Made by a program: the position numbers and the translations under genes
Assembly: GCA_030247855.1 (NCBI GenBank)
Contig: JAPDRN010000196.1
Coordinates: forward strand, 1-47,107
Direction of reading: 5' to 3'
DNA length: 47,107 bases
From: Knufia peltigerae
Lineage: Eukaryota > Ascomycota > Eurotiomycetes > Chaetothyriales > Trichomeriaceae
Shown: piece by piece, positions 44,267-47,107 of the stretch
How the letters are laid out: each line of letters begins with the position of its first letter
Position numbering within the stretch: the stretch's first letter is position 1
The notes under the pieces: model-generated
What the model was told of the DNA's origin: nothing
The model's database searches: none
The model's input: the letters and a program-made list of their open reading frames with translations, nothing else

Positions 44267-45540
44267 AGGCGGTGGTGGGAATGAACTGAATGGTCAGAAG
44301 AAGCATTTTATGTGGCACACGATTGGAGTGATAATGATGCCGGTTAAGCGATTGGAGCACGATGCCTTTTTGCTCCTTGGCCTGACTCAATGCTGGCATT
44401 GTGTCTGTGGTGTCTGATCATTGAGAGTTGAGCTAGATTTCATTAGTTGCATACTTAAGACGTCAGTCAGTTAATCATGAAATTGATAGTAATAGAAGAT
44501 ATTCTGCAGGCATGAATTGAACGAGGACAACATCTTTGCGGTGAGTTTATTATTACATCAATGACTGAGTCCAGCAACATTTTTGGTGCCGTTATAGACT
44601 CATGGTATGTTGAAAGATACGAGGCTGAGATTTCGCCAAGAATATAGGGGCCAAGGTGATCCAGTTGCTACCGTAGATAACAGAACCCGTACAATTACCC
44701 AGCTTTTCACGGTTTTTTGTTTTGTTCTTGTCATTGGTCTTGTGGACGTGTATGAATTTGGACAATCGTGTCTCGTTGGAAAGGATCTCGTATTCAGGCT
44801 CTGATATGTGCTCATGTTGTCCACTCGACGTGATGTGGTTGTGTACACGGTTCACATACCCAAAGGGGGGGGCCTCTGTTCACAACACCATCCCAGCCTT
44901 GCCTTGTTCTCATCACCATCAACTCTTGCCAACGCTCATCCTACGTATCACTTTAAGAGTCTCAGTAAGTCTATGAGTTTACTTTTTTTTGTCTCGCCAC
45001 CTTCTTTTCTTGTGTTACCGCAGATGAAAATTTTCGATTCTGCCGGACGTGGAGTTGGACCGGAAAAGTGAATCATGTCACCCCGTGGTGATGTTGCTAA
45101 CTCGCCGAGAGGTTTTATGTTGTCGTCGTCGTTGAGTCGTCGTGGAGACGTTGAATAGGATGGGTTTTGTTCTGCTTCTGGCGTGGTCAAGTGAAGAGAC
45201 GTGATGTTTATGTTGTATTATTTAAACACAACCCGATCATCGCTAGGACAGAACACCACAGATCCAAGCCTTGAGACCATGATTCCGAGAGTGATAGATC
45301 AACCTGAGTTTGTCGGATTCAAACGATATCAAAATACCCACCAAACGACAATCTTTGATACCAAAACACCTACCAAACGACATTCGAACCTTTGTGGCTT
45401 CTTGACGACAGAAAGCAACCGCTCAGGAACTAAACCTTTGACGAACCTTTTTTTTTCTTTTCCTCCAGAGAGATAATCTACCACGGCCGACCGGAATAAA
45501 CAAGTGTATTGTTTCATTCACTCGAGAAAAGAGATCCAAC
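44267..45540. other. Intergenic region without supported gene
   Basis: About 1.3 kb. Short frames occur on both strands but none has an ATG, domain and splice logic together. A minus-strand frame at 44948-45190 has a plausible charged text but no ATG start. The last 60 bases before 45541 are A/T-rich and likely leader of the next gene. Confidence 0.45.
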
Positions 45541-45996
45541 ATGTCTCGGGATCAAGAAGAATGGGACGATATTTCATACCGCGAGAAGATCGAGGCCAAA
45601 GTGGCCACTCAACCGGCCACCCCGCTGTCGGGGGAGTACGTCAACGTCACTCGGTTTCATGATCGAGAAATCCGAACTTTCGATTTGGCCCCGGCGATAC
45701 CCACGAGGGAAGACATCGAGTGGGAAAGACTGCAGAGACAAGATGCCGAGAAGAAGAGAATGGAAGAAGAGGCGATCCGAAATGGAAAAAGGAAAAAGGA
45801 CGAAAGAAGACGAGAAACCTTGAAGTTGTGGGAGGATAGAATATCAAGAGCGAAAAAGAGCCAGTGGTCAACGTCGTCTTGGGCAAATACCAAAAACCCA
45901 ACAGACTTTTGGGATTCGTCATATGACGATGAACCTTTGCCTTTTGTCGTGGACAGAGAAGACACCGAGAACAAGAACCGGGACAAGTATTCTTGA
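45541..45996 (+). CDS. Small charged coiled-coil protein, unrecognised
   Basis: A 151-residue frame starting in a good context (CAACATGTC). The protein is very rich in Glu, Arg, Lys and Asp. Residues about 57-105 (EDIEWERLQRQDAEKKRMEE, then RKKDERRRETLKLWEDRISR) should form a long single helix or coiled coil. A short conserved-looking segment, VNVTRFHDREIRTFDLAPAIP, precedes it. The C-terminus is acidic with Trp residues (WDSSYDDEPLPFVVD). No signal peptide, membrane segment or catalytic motif is visible. Amino-acid bias and start context support a gene; function cannot be named. Confidence 0.62.
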   Translation: MSRDQEEWDDISYREKIEAKVATQPATPLSGEYVNVTRFHDREIRTFDLAPAIPTREDIEWERLQRQDAEKKRMEEEAIRNGKRKKDERRRETLKLWEDRISRAKKSQWSTSSWANTKNPTDFWDSSYDDEPLPFVVDREDTENKNRDKYS

Positions 45997-46452
45997 GGCT
46001 CGAGAGAGGAATTTTGGCCACGATGACCCTGTTTTGTGTGTCAGTCAAAATCTATTGGAGGTGGAAGGGATTGGATGGACGGGAGACCAATCTACAAAAT
46101 GTTTTGAGTAACAAATAAATAAATAACAAATACGAAGAGTGTGTTGTTGAAATTATTGGTGATATGAATATTAGGAATGGTGGAATACATGATACTCGTC
46201 TTTATTTTCATTCTCATCTTCCTGGTTATCATCTTCATCATCTTCATCTTCATCTTCATCCTTGTATTTTACCATTTGTGTTCGTAAACGGAAACTCCAT
46301 CGCCATGCAAGATACCAAAGAAAAGAGAAATCACCTCGATGGGATAGTTCGAACCCCGTACCGAACGCTATGCATATTACACAAAAGACAGAGTACCAAC
46401 AAAGGAAAAGGGAATCGAAGTCGATTGCATGGTGCGCCAGGGATTCAAAGCT
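45997..46452. other. Convergent intergenic region
   Basis: 456 bases between two 3' ends. It contains an AAATAAATAAATAAC-like tract near 46112-46130 that may serve polyadenylation of the plus-strand gene, and a CTTCAT microsatellite. Confidence 0.45.
46228..46261 (+). repeat. TCATCT/TCTTCA microsatellite
   Basis: About five hexamer-like units of TCATCT with small changes, in non-coding DNA downstream of the small secreted protein gene. Confidence 0.65.
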
Positions 46453-46815
46453 CTACCACATCCCATATTGATGACCTGGGAATGGACCACAGATACCACC
46501 TGCGATGGTCTGTGGGGGGCCGACGTCACCGTAACCACCGGCGGCCGGGGCGACGAAGACGGCACCGTCGACGCCGAAAAAGACGCAAGGTCCACCTGCG
46601 GAAGTTTGGATGTGTGAGATGGAGAGTGCGTTGTTGGTTGGAGTAAAGACCGAATTGGCAGGAATCTCCAGCGTGTATTGAGCGTCGGCGGCGCCGATGA
46701 AGGTCACCGAGACCCCGGACTGACGGGTGTCGATGGGACTGGCTGAAGCGAAGGAGGAGAGACTGCCCAGGAGAGGAAGGAGGGCGACGAAGTAGCTGGA
46801 CTTGAAGGAAAGCAT
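46453..46815 (-). CDS. Small secreted protein, 120 residues
   Basis: A single-exon frame with a clear signal peptide at about 1-25 (MLSFKSSYFVALLPLLGSLS then SFASA) and likely cleavage before SPIDTRQ. The mature domain begins VSVTFIGAADAQYTLEIPAN and includes ISHIQTSAGGPCVFFGVDG and DVGPPQTIAGGIC. This resembles a widespread ascomycete family of about 110-130-residue secreted proteins with one disulfide-forming Cys pair; their role is not defined. Here the two cysteines of the mature chain are about 33 residues apart. The end (GPFPGHQYGMW) is aromatic. A TATATAAA lies about 145 bases upstream on the same strand. Confidence 0.77.
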   Translation of the reverse strand: MLSFKSSYFVALLPLLGSLSSFASASPIDTRQSGVSVTFIGAADAQYTLEIPANSVFTPTNNALSISHIQTSAGGPCVFFGVDGAVFVAPAAGGYGDVGPPQTIAGGICGPFPGHQYGMW

Positions 46816-46957
46816 GGTTGTGTGATGTTTAGGCGAGAGGTTGTGTTGTTGAAGAGTGGTGGTTTAGTTGTAAGTGTTTTGGATGTATCGATTGATTTGT
46901 GATGATGAAACTTGTTGGATAGGGAGAATGTCTTTTTCCACCTCGGTGGTTCGAAGA

Positions 46958-46967
46958 GGTTTATATA
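46958..46967 (-). promoter_or_regulatory. TATA box candidate for the small secreted protein gene
   Basis: The minus strand reads TATATAAACC here, about 145 bases before the ATG at 46815. Position allows a leader of about 100 bases. Confidence 0.4.
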
Positions 46968-47107
46968 TCCTTTTTTTCAGGTCCCATGTTTGCCTTACCT
47001 GGATCTGAGCCGCAGTAAGGGTTCGTGAATGTGTATTCGTGGATCTGCTGCTTGTAGTACGCCTTGCCGTCGGGCATCGCTTCGGCGGCCAGGGTGGTAC
47101 GCGCCTG
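46961..47107 (-). pseudogene. Edge fragment resembling part of a DUF885 protein
   Basis: An open minus-strand frame enters from the right edge and stops at 46961 after 48 codons. The first 25 codons have G or C at nearly every third position and read TTLAAEAMPDGKAYY then KQQIHEYT, close to the mid-protein DUF885 pattern (DGxxYYxxQIxEYT). After that the resemblance is lost, codon bias changes and the frame runs into the promoter of the secreted-protein gene. CCTTAC and GTAAGG form inverted arms around 46993-47020. A splice donor (CAGGTAAGG) is present, so a terminal exon is possible, but the family would need some 200 more residues. It may be a gene remnant, transferred DNA or an assembly chimera. 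Confidence 0.42.

Noticed and set aside
44948..45190. 80-codon minus-strand frame with SPRGDMIHFSGPTPRP text
   Set aside because: The frame lacks an ATG start and I found no upstream exon that would supply one.
46340..46356. tRNA B-box-like AGTTCGAACCCC
   Set aside because: No A box at the right distance and no acceptor stem can be drawn. A similar word at 19648-19662 lies inside a coding exon.

Overview
This window looks like nuclear DNA of a filamentous ascomycete (Pezizomycotina). Almost every gene can be modelled with short GT..AG introns of 45-207 nt, often with a CTAAC-type branch site. The gene set is fungal: Zn2Cys6 regulators, a BBC1/Mti1-type SH3 protein, DUF2458 and DUF3431 proteins, and an earless AP-1 beta. 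The exact lineage cannot be fixed by reading; a eurotiomycete or dothideomycete is a guess. I support 21 protein-coding genes and one fragment at the right edge. I saw no tRNA, rRNA, CRISPR array or intact transposon.

Left part (1-14930), housekeeping. After a gene-empty stretch rich in short palindromes come mitochondrial glycine-cleavage T protein (1696-3177, -), Get1 (4713-5549, -), AP-1 beta (6138-8548, -), EMC4 (8934-9584, +), the Rtr1/RPAP2 CTD phosphatase (9938-10734, -) and BBC1 (11236-14930, +). Get1 and EMC4 both serve ER membrane-protein insertion. AP-1 beta and BBC1 belong to clathrin and actin-patch trafficking.

Middle part (15496-31670), accessory and catabolic. A Zn2Cys6 regulator and a regulator carrying two C2H2 fingers plus a Zn2Cys6 cluster are followed by a GH127-type beta-L-arabinofuranosidase and a maltose/alpha-glucoside-type MFS permease. 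Enzyme and permease are transcribed divergently from one 1.7 kb control region. The layout reads as a small sugar-use cluster: the permease imports an oligosaccharide, the apparently leaderless hydrolase splits it inside the cell, and one or both regulators control them. A 12-base motif is shared by the promoters of the dual-finger regulator and the permease, and a variant lies upstream of the hydrolase. An UNC93-like transporter and a PhyH-type 2-oxoglutarate dioxygenase form a second divergent pair.

Right part (32709-46815), mixed. It holds a Cue1-like ER ubiquitin-binding protein, GINS subunit Psf2, a DUF3431 type II membrane protein, a fungal oleate hydratase, an 8-cysteine secreted protein assembled here from two exons, a DUF2458 protein, two unrecognised proteins and a second small secreted protein. 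The last 147 bases carry a short GC-rich reading frame resembling part of a DUF885 protein. It may be a remnant, a transferred piece or an assembly chimera. Gene models are hand-spliced from consensus sites and family alignment by memory; no transcript data were available.
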